A stretch of 36,298 nucleotides of DNA from an uncultured Peptostreptococcaceae bacterium (GTDB lineage: Bacteria > Bacillota > Clostridia > Peptostreptococcales > Anaerovoracaceae), in the NCBI GenBank assembly GCA_905235115.1, contig CAJOKT010000029.1:1-36298 (forward strand), in the 5' to 3' direction. A program made the position numbers and the translations under genes. Numbering within the stretch: the first letter of the stretch is position 1; each line of letters starts with the position of its first letter. Positions 24,856 to 32,499 of this stretch are shown in pieces. The notes beneath the pieces were generated by a model. That model had not been told where the DNA came from, made no database searches, and saw only the letters and a program-made list of their open reading frames with translations.

Positions 24856-25271
24856 TTTTTAATCTGACAGACCTGATCAGAAAGGTTTCAGATGCTTTGA
24901 GCCGGAAACCGATAGCCGGCGTGGACCCTGATAATGAAAACAGGAACGGCATATATGAAAGCCCCAGAGTATATGGTGAGGATGATCCGGAAGACGATGA
25001 GGAGATAGATCTTTCCGTTGACCCTGCGGGGAAATGGGGAGGCTTGATAGTAGGCTCCCTTATGGGATTGCTTATATTCATGTTTCCTGAAGACGCGCCC
25101 GGTTACGGGGTACGAATCTATCTTGCGGTCATACTGGCCATCTTTGTCCCGCAGCTGATGAAAACGAAACTGAAGCTGTCCATAAGGTATTTTACCGTTT
25201 GGATGGTTGCAGCCTTTGTAGTCTTCGCTTTTCTGGGGTGGGTGTTCGACTCAATTTTTGATCTGATATAA
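24852..25271 (+). CDS. small membrane protein of unknown function
   Basis: 139 residues. The first ~60 are soluble and strongly acidic (YGEDDPEDDEEIDLS), followed by three hydrophobic segments: ~63-78 (GGLIVGSLMGLLIFMF), ~86-100 (GVRIYLAVILAIFVP) and ~112-134. No family recognised. It overlaps the esterase gene by four bases, so it is likely its functional partner, perhaps a membrane anchor. Confidence 0.65.
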   Translation: MIFNLTDLIRKVSDALSRKPIAGVDPDNENRNGIYESPRVYGEDDPEDDEEIDLSVDPAGKWGGLIVGSLMGLLIFMFPEDAPGYGVRIYLAVILAIFVPQLMKTKLKLSIRYFTVWMVAAFVVFAFLGWVFDSIFDLI

Positions 25272-25459
25272 CCCATAATCAAAATGGACCGGTATGGTGA
25301 CACCGCTGAAGGGGAGACCGCCGACCGGATCAAACGCTGGATAATGCAGCTGAAATAATAAGCCAAGGCCCCTGGAGACTGTAGTTGACTCCGGGGTTTT
25401 TGTTTGAAACTGCCGTATTGATCGCGTGTCAATTATTCGTTCCGACTGGTTTATTTTCT
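25272..25459. other. intergenic region with possible 24-aa ORF
   Basis: The interval to the next gene (25272-25625) holds a 24-codon ORF at 25284-25358 (MDRYGDTAEGETADRIKRW and so on) with coding-like composition but no ribosome binding site; it could be a relic. It also holds the terminator at 25369-25403 and, further right, a promoter at 25460-25488 with its leader. Confidence 0.2.
25369..25403 (+). terminator. rho-independent terminator
   Basis: CCCCTGGAG pairs with CTCCGGGG (one bulge) across an 11-base loop, followed by TTTTTGTTT. It ends the esterase/membrane-protein unit. Confidence 0.75.
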
Positions 25460-25488
25460 TTTTCAGGGGTCATGAGGCGTGATATAAT
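25460..25488 (+). promoter_or_regulatory. sigma-A promoter overlapped by a palindrome
   Basis: TTTTCA (25460-25465), a 17-base spacer and a perfect TATAAT (25483-25488). The -10 box lies inside the palindrome GATATA-a-TATATC (25481-25493), itself flanked by GCGT and ACGC, the classic position for a repressor operator. It drives the P-loop protein gene; the leader is about 130 bases. Confidence 0.55.
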
Positions 25489-25625
25489 ATATCATACGCA
25501 TAGGTATACTTTAGGCAAAATGAAGTGAAACAGCTGCCCCGGCCCGCGCGTAAGGGGATGGAAATACAGGAGCTCACACAGGAAGGCAGGCTGATTATCG
25601 CCAGATGAATTATGAAAGGATGACC

Positions 25626-26705
25626 ATGGAAAAACACACGGAACTTGAGCAGGCCCTTCGTGACCCGTCACTTGCCATAATAACCGAAGACATAGCTTCG
25701 CAGAGGGAACTCAACAGGGCCTTCGGCAGGTACAGAGCCCTTTCGATGAAGCAGAAGCGGTTCTCCAACTACTATTCCGGCGAATTCCTGGGCCACAGTG
25801 TGACGGAGATGTATGTCCTCGTCAGAGACAGGCTGAAGGCCGAAAACGACAGCTTCGGGGAACTGCACCTTCCCGGCGAAAAGTATGCCGCAACGGAACC
25901 GGATCTCTACTATAGGGAAGACAGCTTCAATGCGGGCGATACCAACATCTGCTTCATTCTCGGCCATTCCGGGAGCGGCAAATCCATGATGGCCAGGACC
26001 CTTGAGGGCGACGACATAGATCACATCGAACTGGATGACCTGCTGCTCACCAGGGACCACTTCACCATGGATGAACTGAAGGACTATTCAGACATGATCT
26101 ACAGCTTCTTCAACGGGGAAGGAGCAGGGTACTATATCGGCGTCGACGAGAGAAACAGCATACCCAAGGAGGAGTACGAGGACAAAGTATTCCTGGACTT
26201 CGTCAGCTTCGCCATGGACTATGCCGGCAAGCACAGGGACAGGAAGTTCATCCTGGACGGTATATGGATCTATCTCTATTTCGATGACCCCTCCGTGTTT
26301 GAGGATTACGCGGTGTTCATCAAGGGGACGTCCTTCCTTAAGTCCAAGATACGCGCGACAAGGAGGGAGATGCAAAGGGACAGGGAGACCCTGCAGGACA
26401 GAAAGGAGATGTTCGGACGAGCGGTCAGGAACTACCTTCTGGACGAGGACAAGATCGACCGCTACCGTGACTTCTTCGGCGACAGGCCAGAGACGATCTT
26501 CAGGGAGGAGACCGGCGAGGCCGACAAGAAGGCGGAGATCACCATAAACGAACTCAGGAAGATCGACAGGTGTTTCGTGGACGGCGACGCGGTCGGCATA
26601 ACGGAGATCATGCAAAAAACCGAGACAAACGATGAATTACCGGGCTGGCAAAAGCTTTTGATCATAAACGGCTGCAGATCGGCTCTGTTCGAACTTAAGA
26701 TCTGA
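25626..26705 (+). CDS. P-loop NTPase/kinase-like protein of unknown function
   Basis: 359 residues from ATG 25626, which has AAAGGA 5 bases upstream; two earlier in-frame ATGs at 25605 and 25620 lack spacing. Walker A is GHSGSGKS at 113-120 after the strand INICFIL. IELDDLLL (~133-140) resembles the substrate-binding acidic region of small-molecule kinases, and KFILDGIWIYLYFDD (~206-220) is a likely Walker B-like strand. The N-terminal ~100 residues match nothing I recognise. An Arg/Lys-rich region (IRATRREMQRDRETLQDR) could be a lid. It is probably a cytoplasmic kinase or nucleotide-dependent switch. The VanX-like gene follows 31 bases later in the same unit. Confidence 0.7.
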   Translation: MEKHTELEQALRDPSLAIITEDIASQRELNRAFGRYRALSMKQKRFSNYYSGEFLGHSVTEMYVLVRDRLKAENDSFGELHLPGEKYAATEPDLYYREDSFNAGDTNICFILGHSGSGKSMMARTLEGDDIDHIELDDLLLTRDHFTMDELKDYSDMIYSFFNGEGAGYYIGVDERNSIPKEEYEDKVFLDFVSFAMDYAGKHRDRKFILDGIWIYLYFDDPSVFEDYAVFIKGTSFLKSKIRATRREMQRDRETLQDRKEMFGRAVRNYLLDEDKIDRYRDFFGDRPETIFREETGEADKKAEITINELRKIDRCFVDGDAVGITEIMQKTETNDELPGWQKLLIINGCRSALFELKI

Positions 26706-26736
26706 AGAGCGCGATGACATACACTGAGGAGGAACC

Positions 26737-27432
26737 ATGGCAACCAATAATTTTGTAAAATATGCAGATCTTCTTAAGGTCAACGGGGTGGACCCGGAGA
26801 CTGACAAAGAGAAATTCGTTTTTATTCCCGCTGAAGGCGAGTACATCTTCGGAAGATACGCCGATGGCATGATGATGACCGGAGGCTGCCCGTCCCTGGC
26901 TGTGAGAAAGACCGTGGCTGAGAAGCTTGTGAACGTCGCAAGGCGCCTTCAGGCCATCGATCCCAACTACAAGCTCTGGGTGGGCTACGCTTTCAGGGAG
27001 ATGAAGGTGCAGCAGGCGATTTTTGAGGAGATCATGGAGGAGTTCAGGGACCAGTTCGACGATGAGATGGAGCTCTACGAGAGAATCCACGAGAGGATAG
27101 CCAACCCGACGGTTGCGGGACACCCCACCGGCGGAGCGGTGGACGTGGCCATCTATGATTCATCGAAAGGCGGCACTCTGGATTTCGGCACGGCCCTGGA
27201 CGACCTGACCACGGACCTGATCTACTACGACAGAGATGATATCTCGGAGGAGGCCAAGACCAACCGCAGAATCCTGAGAGAGGCCATGATGGCGGAGGGC
27301 TTTGCCCCTTATGACGGGGAGTGGTGGCACTTCTGCTACGGCGACAAGGAGTGGGCCTTCTACTATGGGAAAGACAAGGCCCTGTACGACCAGGTCTACA
27401 GCTTCGAGGATCTGGTCTTTGAAGAGGAATAG
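26737..27432 (+). CDS. VanX-type D-alanyl-D-alanine dipeptidase (peptidase M15D)
   Basis: 231 residues. The zinc-site motif SxHxxGxAxD appears as AGHPTGGAVD (H129, D136), and the ExxH motif as EWWHF (E195, H198), with R87 in the GYAFRE segment corresponding to the catalytic arginine. The family hydrolyses D-Ala-D-Ala in the cytoplasm, either in vancomycin resistance (VanX) or in peptidoglycan dipeptide recycling (DdpX). No vanA/vanH ligase or dehydrogenase is nearby, so recycling is more likely than resistance. RBS GAGGAGG. It shares a transcript with the P-loop protein and is followed by a terminator. Confidence 0.85.
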   Translation: MATNNFVKYADLLKVNGVDPETDKEKFVFIPAEGEYIFGRYADGMMMTGGCPSLAVRKTVAEKLVNVARRLQAIDPNYKLWVGYAFREMKVQQAIFEEIMEEFRDQFDDEMELYERIHERIANPTVAGHPTGGAVDVAIYDSSKGGTLDFGTALDDLTTDLIYYDRDDISEEAKTNRRILREAMMAEGFAPYDGEWWHFCYGDKEWAFYYGKDKALYDQVYSFEDLVFEEE

Positions 27433-27446
27433 GAAAGCACGACAAG

Positions 27447-27483
27447 ACCCCGGAAGCCTGCAAGCGGACTTTCGGGGTTATTT
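27447..27483 (+). terminator. rho-independent terminator
   Basis: ACCCCG-GAAG pairs with CTT-T-CGGGGT, followed by TATTTATAT. It ends the P-loop/VanX unit and insulates the peptide cassette. Confidence 0.65.
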
Positions 27484-27504
27484 ATATACCCGGAACAATT
27501 TCTG

Positions 27505-27533
27505 TTGCGAAAAAGCGTGCAATATAATAAAAT
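27505..27533 (+). promoter_or_regulatory. sigma-A promoter of the peptide cassette
   Basis: TTGCGA, a 17-base spacer and TAAAAT; an overlapping TATAAT starts at 27523. It follows the terminator directly and is ~170 bases upstream of the five-cysteine peptide gene. The leader between them shows no gene I can support. Confidence 0.5.
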
Positions 27534-27703
27534 ACTATTGTCAGATTACAAAAATGCAATCAACAGACTGTGGCGCCGTCTTTTGCGTTTCATGAAGCCG
27601 ATGCCGCTTTTTCAGCCTGGCATTGGCGTGACTGATTTCCTTTTGTGGATTTTCGTGGGAAAAGAAGAATACTTTAGAATTATCCAGGATTGGAGGACTC
27701 AAC

Positions 27704-27952
27704 ATGTTATTTAATGAGATAGGTGCCAACGTTGTTGGCGCAACTGGAGTTCATGTCAGAGGAAATGACATAAATGATCCCAAGTATTGCGTTGCACTCG
27801 GGGAGCAAAATCCAATAGGATGCACCCCTGATCCCATCGGAGAAGGGAACGGCTGCCCGGAGCCCAGACCGTTTATCGGAATCCATTCAGTTGAATGTGA
27901 AAAGCGCAGGGTATATATCGGTGACGACTGCGTTTCTGAAAAATTACCCTAA
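27704..27952 (+). CDS. candidate RiPP precursor, five-cysteine peptide
   Basis: 82 residues with cysteines at 29, 40, 51, 65 and 76: spacings of 11, 11, 14 and 11. Four of the five are preceded at short distance by an Ile-Gly pair (PIG-C, PIGEGNG-C, FIGIHSVE-C, YIGDD-C), so residues 30-76 read as four loose modules. The N-terminal ~28 residues (MLFNEIGANVVGATGVHVRG and following) lack cysteine and would be the leader. GGAGGA lies 6 bases before ATG. A radical SAM/SPASM protein follows 87 bases later and then an ABC transporter, the standard order for a ribosomally made, radical-modified peptide (thioether sactipeptide/ranthipeptide-like). I do not recognise the precursor family, and the modification is inferred. 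Confidence 0.6.
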   Translation: MLFNEIGANVVGATGVHVRGNDINDPKYCVALGEQNPIGCTPDPIGEGNGCPEPRPFIGIHSVECEKRRVYIGDDCVSEKLP

Positions 27953-28039
27953 ATCATGAACGGAAGACTGAGAGAACATCCCAGTTATTTGTGTTGAACT
28001 TTAGCTACCCACGGAAATCCGCTTAAAGGAGTGAAGAAT

Positions 28040-29419
28040 ATGGGGATAAGAGTAAAGTATATCCCAACCGATGATGGACGGGAAATTGCATATTTCCCTG
28101 AGACGCAGAGATTCTTTTTCGTTGATGGGGAGATGAAGGATCTGATAGAAGATTTCAGCAAATATGACAGGACTCAGATCATTGAGTCGTATCATATAGA
28201 TGACGCCACCTATGACGATTACCTTGATAAGATGGTGTACAAACCGAAAAAGAAGGGCATGTCTGATGGCGAAGAAAAAAAAGGAAATTTTTTGCCCCGT
28301 TTGGTGATCCATCTGGCCAATGACTGTAATTTGCGCTGCGTATACTGCTACGCGAACGGTGGTTCATATCGTACGACTAAAGATATTATGGGGGCGGTAA
28401 CTCTCGACCGTATTCTGGAACTGTTTTACAGCGAGTACGACGGGATAGATATGGTTCAGCTCTTTGGAGGTGAACCATTGATGAATCTGGACATGATGGA
28501 CCGTGCATGCCGAAAGATCAGAGAGATCGACGATGCGCGTGAGATATATACTGATATCGGGCTTGTGACTAACGGGACCCTGATCAATGATCGCTTCATT
28601 GAGCTGGTAAAAAAATACAGATTATCAGTTACTGTAAGTTTTGACGGGATGCCTGAGATAAATGATAGGCTGCGGGTTTTTCCCAATGGAACAGGGGCAA
28701 GTGAGGTGATCCTGGAAAAAATGCATTTTTTGCAGGATGCCCTGGATGGAGATTTCAGCATAGAAGCAACATATTCTCAGTATCATAAGGACGCCGGATT
28801 ATCTGTGCTGGATGTCTATGACTATATACATGAGATGTTTCCCAAAGCGGGTGTTCATGTCGCTCCTGCGGGTGGAACCGACCAGTGTGACTTTGCATTG
28901 AAGAATACGGAAGTATTCCCGCAATCAGTCTCTGAAGTGGCTGATCGTGCGGCTCAAGACCCCGGCTCGCCTATCTGGTGTCATGCATCTGCCCTATCTG
29001 AACTTCAAAAGCTAAAAAAGAAGGACGAGATGCCCAACGATTATTTCTGCGGCGCAGGAACAGCGACGTTGGCCGTAAGCACCAAGGGAGACATCTATCC
29101 ATGTTTCATGCTGTTGGATTTGGACGAGCTGCGGATGGGAAATGTGTTCGACGAAGATGTTTTGCACAGCAGGCAGTACGTAGAGACCTTGGATCGGCTG
29201 ATGAGCTTTTGTTACAAGTATAACCACCAGGAATGCATGGATTGCTTTATCAATACTACATGCTGTGCCTGTCTGGGCCAATTCTACCTGAATACGGGAG
29301 AAACCTTCAGGCTATCGCCAAAAGACTGCGAACGTTATAAAGGCCAGGTCATAGAGGCCATAAAGGGTCTTGCAAGGATTCAGGAAGCTGAGGCCGCTTT
29401 ACAGAATAATAAGGCGTGA
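28040..29419 (+). CDS. radical SAM/SPASM peptide maturase
   Basis: 459 residues from ATG 28040 (AAAGGAG 8 bases upstream; the GTG at 28031 overlaps it). Residues 1-70 look like a PqqD-like peptide-recognition (RRE) domain. The radical SAM cluster motif CNLRCVYC has C96, C100 and C103, followed by QLFGGEPLMN. The C-terminal SPASM domain has the cysteine series YFCGAG, IYPCF, CYKYNHQECMDC, NTTCCAC and a final KDCER, ligating auxiliary Fe-S clusters. Such enzymes install thioether or C-C crosslinks on precursor peptides; the obvious substrate is the peptide at 27704. Cytoplasmic and oxygen-sensitive. Confidence 0.88.
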   Translation: MGIRVKYIPTDDGREIAYFPETQRFFFVDGEMKDLIEDFSKYDRTQIIESYHIDDATYDDYLDKMVYKPKKKGMSDGEEKKGNFLPRLVIHLANDCNLRCVYCYANGGSYRTTKDIMGAVTLDRILELFYSEYDGIDMVQLFGGEPLMNLDMMDRACRKIREIDDAREIYTDIGLVTNGTLINDRFIELVKKYRLSVTVSFDGMPEINDRLRVFPNGTGASEVILEKMHFLQDALDGDFSIEATYSQYHKDAGLSVLDVYDYIHEMFPKAGVHVAPAGGTDQCDFALKNTEVFPQSVSEVADRAAQDPGSPIWCHASALSELQKLKKKDEMPNDYFCGAGTATLAVSTKGDIYPCFMLLDLDELRMGNVFDEDVLHSRQYVETLDRLMSFCYKYNHQECMDCFINTTCCACLGQFYLNTGETFRLSPKDCERYKGQVIEAIKGLARIQEAEAALQNNKA

Positions 29420-29470
29420 CCCCGTAGAACGTTTTTAATTATTTGATTGGAAGGACCCATCATATCACAT

Positions 29471-31324
29471 ATGAAAGAGGAAAAGGACAGTAAAAGTAAA
29501 CTCCTGGCCTTTGAGGGCGTTGGGTTCATATTTAAAGTATGCTGGCGGTATAACCGCTGGTATATTTTTCTATTGCTTTTTGAGCAGATCGTATCCATTG
29601 CCGCGACTTTTATACCGATGATCCTTTCAAAGAATATTCTGAATGCAGTCTTTGAGGAGAAAAGCTTCGAGAGGGGAGCATATTTCCTGGCTCTTTTGGT
29701 AGGAGCGATACTGGTCACCGGATTTCTGCAGACTGTGCTGCAGGCCAAAGAACTGGTGGCTAAAACCATCGTTTTCAAATTCTTCCGGCTGGATCTTTCA
29801 GAGAGGATCATGTCTGTCAGATACGAGAGAACAGAGACTGCGGATTTTCTTAATCTCAAATCCAAAGCGGATGAATTTATATCGACCGGAGGGGCGGGCT
29901 TCGGAGTCATGTTGGAGAGAGCCTTTGGGATCACCGGGACTGTGATCAGCATGGTATTATACGCAGTGATCCTCTCTGAGATCAGCACTCTCCTGATCGT
30001 TCTTACGGCAGTTCTTACAGCTGTAAGTATACTGATCAGCTACAAGCTGAACCACAAGACTATTGAGATAAATATAGAAAAGGCCTCGCAGGAACGGCGG
30101 GCCAGCTATTTCACTCTTCTGACTCAGCACTTCAAATACGGCAAGGAGATACGCTCCAACGACTGCTCAGACTGGGTCTCATCAAGATATGAGGGACAGT
30201 TGAATATATTACAGAGGTTTTATGAGAGACTTGCCAGCTACAGCATCAAGTACGGTCTTCTCACGCTTCTGGTAAGTCTGGTGCAAAGGGTCGTCACATA
30301 TTTGTATCTGATAAGCAGAGCATTTTCCGTCGGAATGGAAGTAGGCAATTTCATGCTATATCTTTCCAGTGTGGAAGGATTCGCGGCAGGCCTTGGCGGT
30401 CTGGTTGGAGGCATCGCTCAGATATACCAGTACAACGAGTATTACAAAGCTTTCAAGGAGTACTACTACATAAGCGACGAGGATGCCATCCCTGAGGACG
30501 AGGCCATCCCGATGCCCGATGTGAGCGGGGAGATGACCATCGCATTCAATGACGTCAGCTTCCATTATCCAAACGCGGAGTATTACGCCATTTCTCACGT
30601 GAACTGCGAGATAAAGAAAGGCGACATCGTATCCATCGTGGGTGAAAACGGTGCGGGCAAGAGCACGTTCATCAAACTGCTCTTAAGGCTCTATGAGCCT
30701 ACGGAGGGCAAGATCACCATAAACGGAGTGGATGTATCCAGGATCAGCCGCAGTGAATACGCAAAACATTTTGCCAGCGTGTTCCAGGATTATCAGCTCA
30801 TGGCGTTCTCGCTGCGCGACAACATAACTCTGGGCGAGGGGGGAGACCAGCCTGACGAGGAGCGGGTGGATGAAGCTCTTAGATTCGTCAACATCACCGA
30901 CAAGGTGGACAGCCTGGAGAAGGGCAAGGACACCATGATATACAGGGATTTCGACCCCAACGGGTACACGCCATCGGGAGGTGAGGCCCAGCGTCTTGCC
31001 ATGGCCCGCGCGGTGTTCCGCAAGAGTGACGTGCTTATCCTTGACGAGCCCACCGCATCCCTTGATCCCAATATCGAGTATGAACTCAATCAGCAGATAC
31101 GAAAGAATTTCTATGGCAAGAAGACTGTCATAAATGTCTCACACAGACTGCAGAGCGTCAGGTCCAGCAACCGGATATTCGTGTTCAGGGGCGGTCAGCT
31201 GGTGGAATCCGGCGATCATGAGTCACTGTTCGCCAGACCCACTCTGTACAGGAGGATGTTCGAGAGGCAGGCATCAGCCTTCATGGATATCAAGCCTGAG
31301 GAAGATCAGACTGGATCAAAGTAG
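29471..31324 (+). CDS. ABC exporter, fused membrane and ATPase domains
   Basis: About 617 residues from ATG 29471; an in-frame TTG at 29447 lies upstream but lacks a site, while GGAAGGA sits an unusually long ~15 bases before the ATG, so the start is uncertain. The N-terminal ~330 residues hold the six-helix exporter domain. The ATPase has Walker A GENGAGKST, Q-loop VFQDYQ, signature SGGEAQRLAMARA, Walker B VLILDEPTASLD and H-loop NVSHRL. No C39 leader peptidase domain is present at the N-terminus, so leader removal would need another protease. It most likely exports the mature peptide made by the two genes before it. It is a half-transporter that would act as a homodimer. Confidence 0.88.
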   Translation: MKEEKDSKSKLLAFEGVGFIFKVCWRYNRWYIFLLLFEQIVSIAATFIPMILSKNILNAVFEEKSFERGAYFLALLVGAILVTGFLQTVLQAKELVAKTIVFKFFRLDLSERIMSVRYERTETADFLNLKSKADEFISTGGAGFGVMLERAFGITGTVISMVLYAVILSEISTLLIVLTAVLTAVSILISYKLNHKTIEINIEKASQERRASYFTLLTQHFKYGKEIRSNDCSDWVSSRYEGQLNILQRFYERLASYSIKYGLLTLLVSLVQRVVTYLYLISRAFSVGMEVGNFMLYLSSVEGFAAGLGGLVGGIAQIYQYNEYYKAFKEYYYISDEDAIPEDEAIPMPDVSGEMTIAFNDVSFHYPNAEYYAISHVNCEIKKGDIVSIVGENGAGKSTFIKLLLRLYEPTEGKITINGVDVSRISRSEYAKHFASVFQDYQLMAFSLRDNITLGEGGDQPDEERVDEALRFVNITDKVDSLEKGKDTMIYRDFDPNGYTPSGGEAQRLAMARAVFRKSDVLILDEPTASLDPNIEYELNQQIRKNFYGKKTVINVSHRLQSVRSSNRIFVFRGGQLVESGDHESLFARPTLYRRMFERQASAFMDIKPEEDQTGSK

Positions 31325-31359
31325 ATCGAAGGAACAGATAACCCAAAGGAGGCAACGGC

Positions 31360-31569
31360 ATGAGAGAGCCAATCAAGGATTTTTACGGAAGAGTGCTGGG
31401 CTGGCTGGATGATCAGGGCGACAGGATCATCGCCACTGATTTTTACGGCCGCAGGGTGGGTGTCTACGATAAGGCGAGAGACTTCACCAGCGACTTTTAC
31501 GGTGTCCGTGTCTGCAGCGGCGACGGGACCGTGGGCCTCATCATGAAGGCCGCTGAGCAAAACGATTGA
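31360..31569 (+). CDS. small DFYG-repeat protein
   Basis: 69 residues with three copies of a DFYGR-type motif at residues 7, 27 and 45 (DFYGRVLGWLDD, DFYGRRVGVYDK, DFYGVRVCSGDG), period 18-20. Each unit looks like a beta hairpin ending in Asp/Gly. It has a single cysteine (C52) and no signal peptide. A strong RBS (AAAGGAGG) shows it is translated; it lies 35 bases after the ABC exporter and before a terminator, so it belongs to the peptide cassette's transcript. I recall similar short repeat proteins as unnamed in Clostridia, but no function is known to me. Confidence 0.7.
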   Translation: MREPIKDFYGRVLGWLDDQGDRIIATDFYGRRVGVYDKARDFTSDFYGVRVCSGDGTVGLIMKAAEQND

Positions 31570-31592
31570 CCGCAGGTCTGAAACAGAATCAA

Positions 31593-31640
31593 AAAACACC
31601 CCTCCGGGTCCCAAAAGAAGTTCGGGCGGGGTGTTTTGTT
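31593..31640. terminator. bidirectional rho-independent terminator
   Basis: AAAACACCCC pairs with GGGGTGTTTT; A-rich on the left and T-rich on the right (TTTTGTTTTG). It serves the peptide cassette and, on the minus strand, the end of the cysteine desulfurase fragment. Confidence 0.85.
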
Positions 31641-31646
31641 TTGCCG

Positions 31647-31730
31647 TCACAGAATCTTCGAGATGCTGTCCGCTATGTAATCCACTTCCTCCTCTGTGTT
31701 GAAGTATCCTAAGGAGAACCTCACGGTGCC
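31647..31730 (-). pseudogene. C-terminal fragment of a cysteine desulfurase (class V aminotransferase family)
   Basis: Twenty-seven codons and a stop on the minus strand read GTVRFSLGYFNTEEEVDY and a short tail ending SKIL. This is the characteristic C-terminus of the clostridial cysteine desulfurase family that accompanies YedE/YedF/DUF3343 genes. The frame is cut off at base ~31731, where plus-strand yedE coding sequence begins without any spacer. The ~350 N-terminal residues, including the PLP lysine and active-site cysteine, are missing, so the fragment cannot be functional. Confidence 0.85.
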
Positions 31731-31756
31731 CGGTATTCCTGGGCTGCCCCTTAAGA

Positions 31757-32497
31757 ATGATGCTCAGGATCGGCGGCGGTGATCTCAACGCTGTCATCGG
31801 TCTGGTAGGATTCGCGCTCGGTATCGGATGCGGCATCATCGCTCTCAATCAGGGATTCTCCCTTGACAGAGCATACAAAGTGACCACAGGTGAAGCCTAC
31901 GCCTTCCCGATAATGCAGGTTGTATTCCTGGTCGTGCTGGTAGCCGTTCCCACGATCCTCATGTTCTCGACAGAGGGTCCCGGATCAATGCATGCTCCCA
32001 TCATAATCTCCCTGGCTGCAGGCCTCATCGTCGGAGCTCTTTGCCAGAAGACCAGATTCTGCACGGTCGCAGGTATCAGAGATTCTATCATGTTCAAGGA
32101 CTTCACACTTCTCATCGGATTCGCCTCACTCATTGGAGCCTGCATCGTGATGAACCTGATCGTAGGCAAGTTCCACCTTGGATTTGAGGGACAGCCCATC
32201 GCTCACAGCGATGGAGTCTGGAACTGCCTGGGAATGCTTCTGGTAGGATTCGCTTCTGTTCTTCTCGGAGGCTGCCCGCTGAGACAGCTCATCCTTTCCG
32301 GAGAAGGCAACGTTGATTCCGTCGTCACCGTTATCGGCATGACAGTCGGAGCAGCTTTCTGCCACAACTTCGGACTTGCTTCCTCCGGTGAAGGTTCCAC
32401 CCCCAACGGACATATCGCAGTTATTCTCGGTCTCATCGTTACCGTAGTGATAGCATGTGTGAACATCGCATCCAATAAGAAGAAAGCAGGTGCATGA
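31757..32497 (+). CDS. yedE: YedE-type sulfur/selenium transporter, 5'-truncated
   Basis: The open frame is 246 residues from ATG 31757, but homologous sequence continues upstream in frame from ~31733 (VFLGCPLRM before the MLRIGGGDLNA block), so this ATG is internal to the original gene. YedE/YeeE proteins are ~350-400 residues with two GCPLR repeats. The first is at the very start here and the second is LLGGCPLRQLILSGEGN, so roughly 100 N-terminal residues are missing. About six hydrophobic segments remain, with conserved Cys in KTRFCTVAG. The family transports thiosulfate- or selenium-type compounds across the membrane and is linked to selenium metabolism when beside TusA-like and DUF3343 genes, as here. 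Truncation at a sharp junction makes function doubtful. Confidence 0.85.
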   Translation: MMLRIGGGDLNAVIGLVGFALGIGCGIIALNQGFSLDRAYKVTTGEAYAFPIMQVVFLVVLVAVPTILMFSTEGPGSMHAPIIISLAAGLIVGALCQKTRFCTVAGIRDSIMFKDFTLLIGFASLIGACIVMNLIVGKFHLGFEGQPIAHSDGVWNCLGMLLVGFASVLLGGCPLRQLILSGEGNVDSVVTVIGMTVGAAFCHNFGLASSGEGSTPNGHIAVILGLIVTVVIACVNIASNKKKAGA

Positions 32498-32499
32498 TA

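Noticed and set aside
26088-26615. 175-codon minus-strand ORF opposite the P-loop gene
   Set aside because: Mirror frame of a well-supported gene; Val/Leu/His/Asp-rich composition typical of antisense translation, no RBS.
26737-27432. Vancomycin-resistance (van) cluster
   Set aside because: Only the VanX-like dipeptidase is present; no VanH, VanA/B ligase or VanRS genes nearby.
27505-27714. 69-codon plus-strand ORF upstream of the five-cysteine peptide
   Set aside because: Its start lies in the promoter and it has no RBS; it overlaps the peptide start in another frame.
27704-27952. SCIFF (six-cysteines-in-forty-five) peptide
   Set aside because: It has five cysteines spread over 48 residues of an 82-residue protein, and the C-terminal SCIFF pattern is not present.
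31306-31848. 180-codon minus-strand ORF across the desulfurase/yedE junction
   Set aside because: It runs through yedE coding sequence, the desulfurase fragment in the wrong frame, a terminator and the 3' part of the DFYG gene; not a coherent protein.
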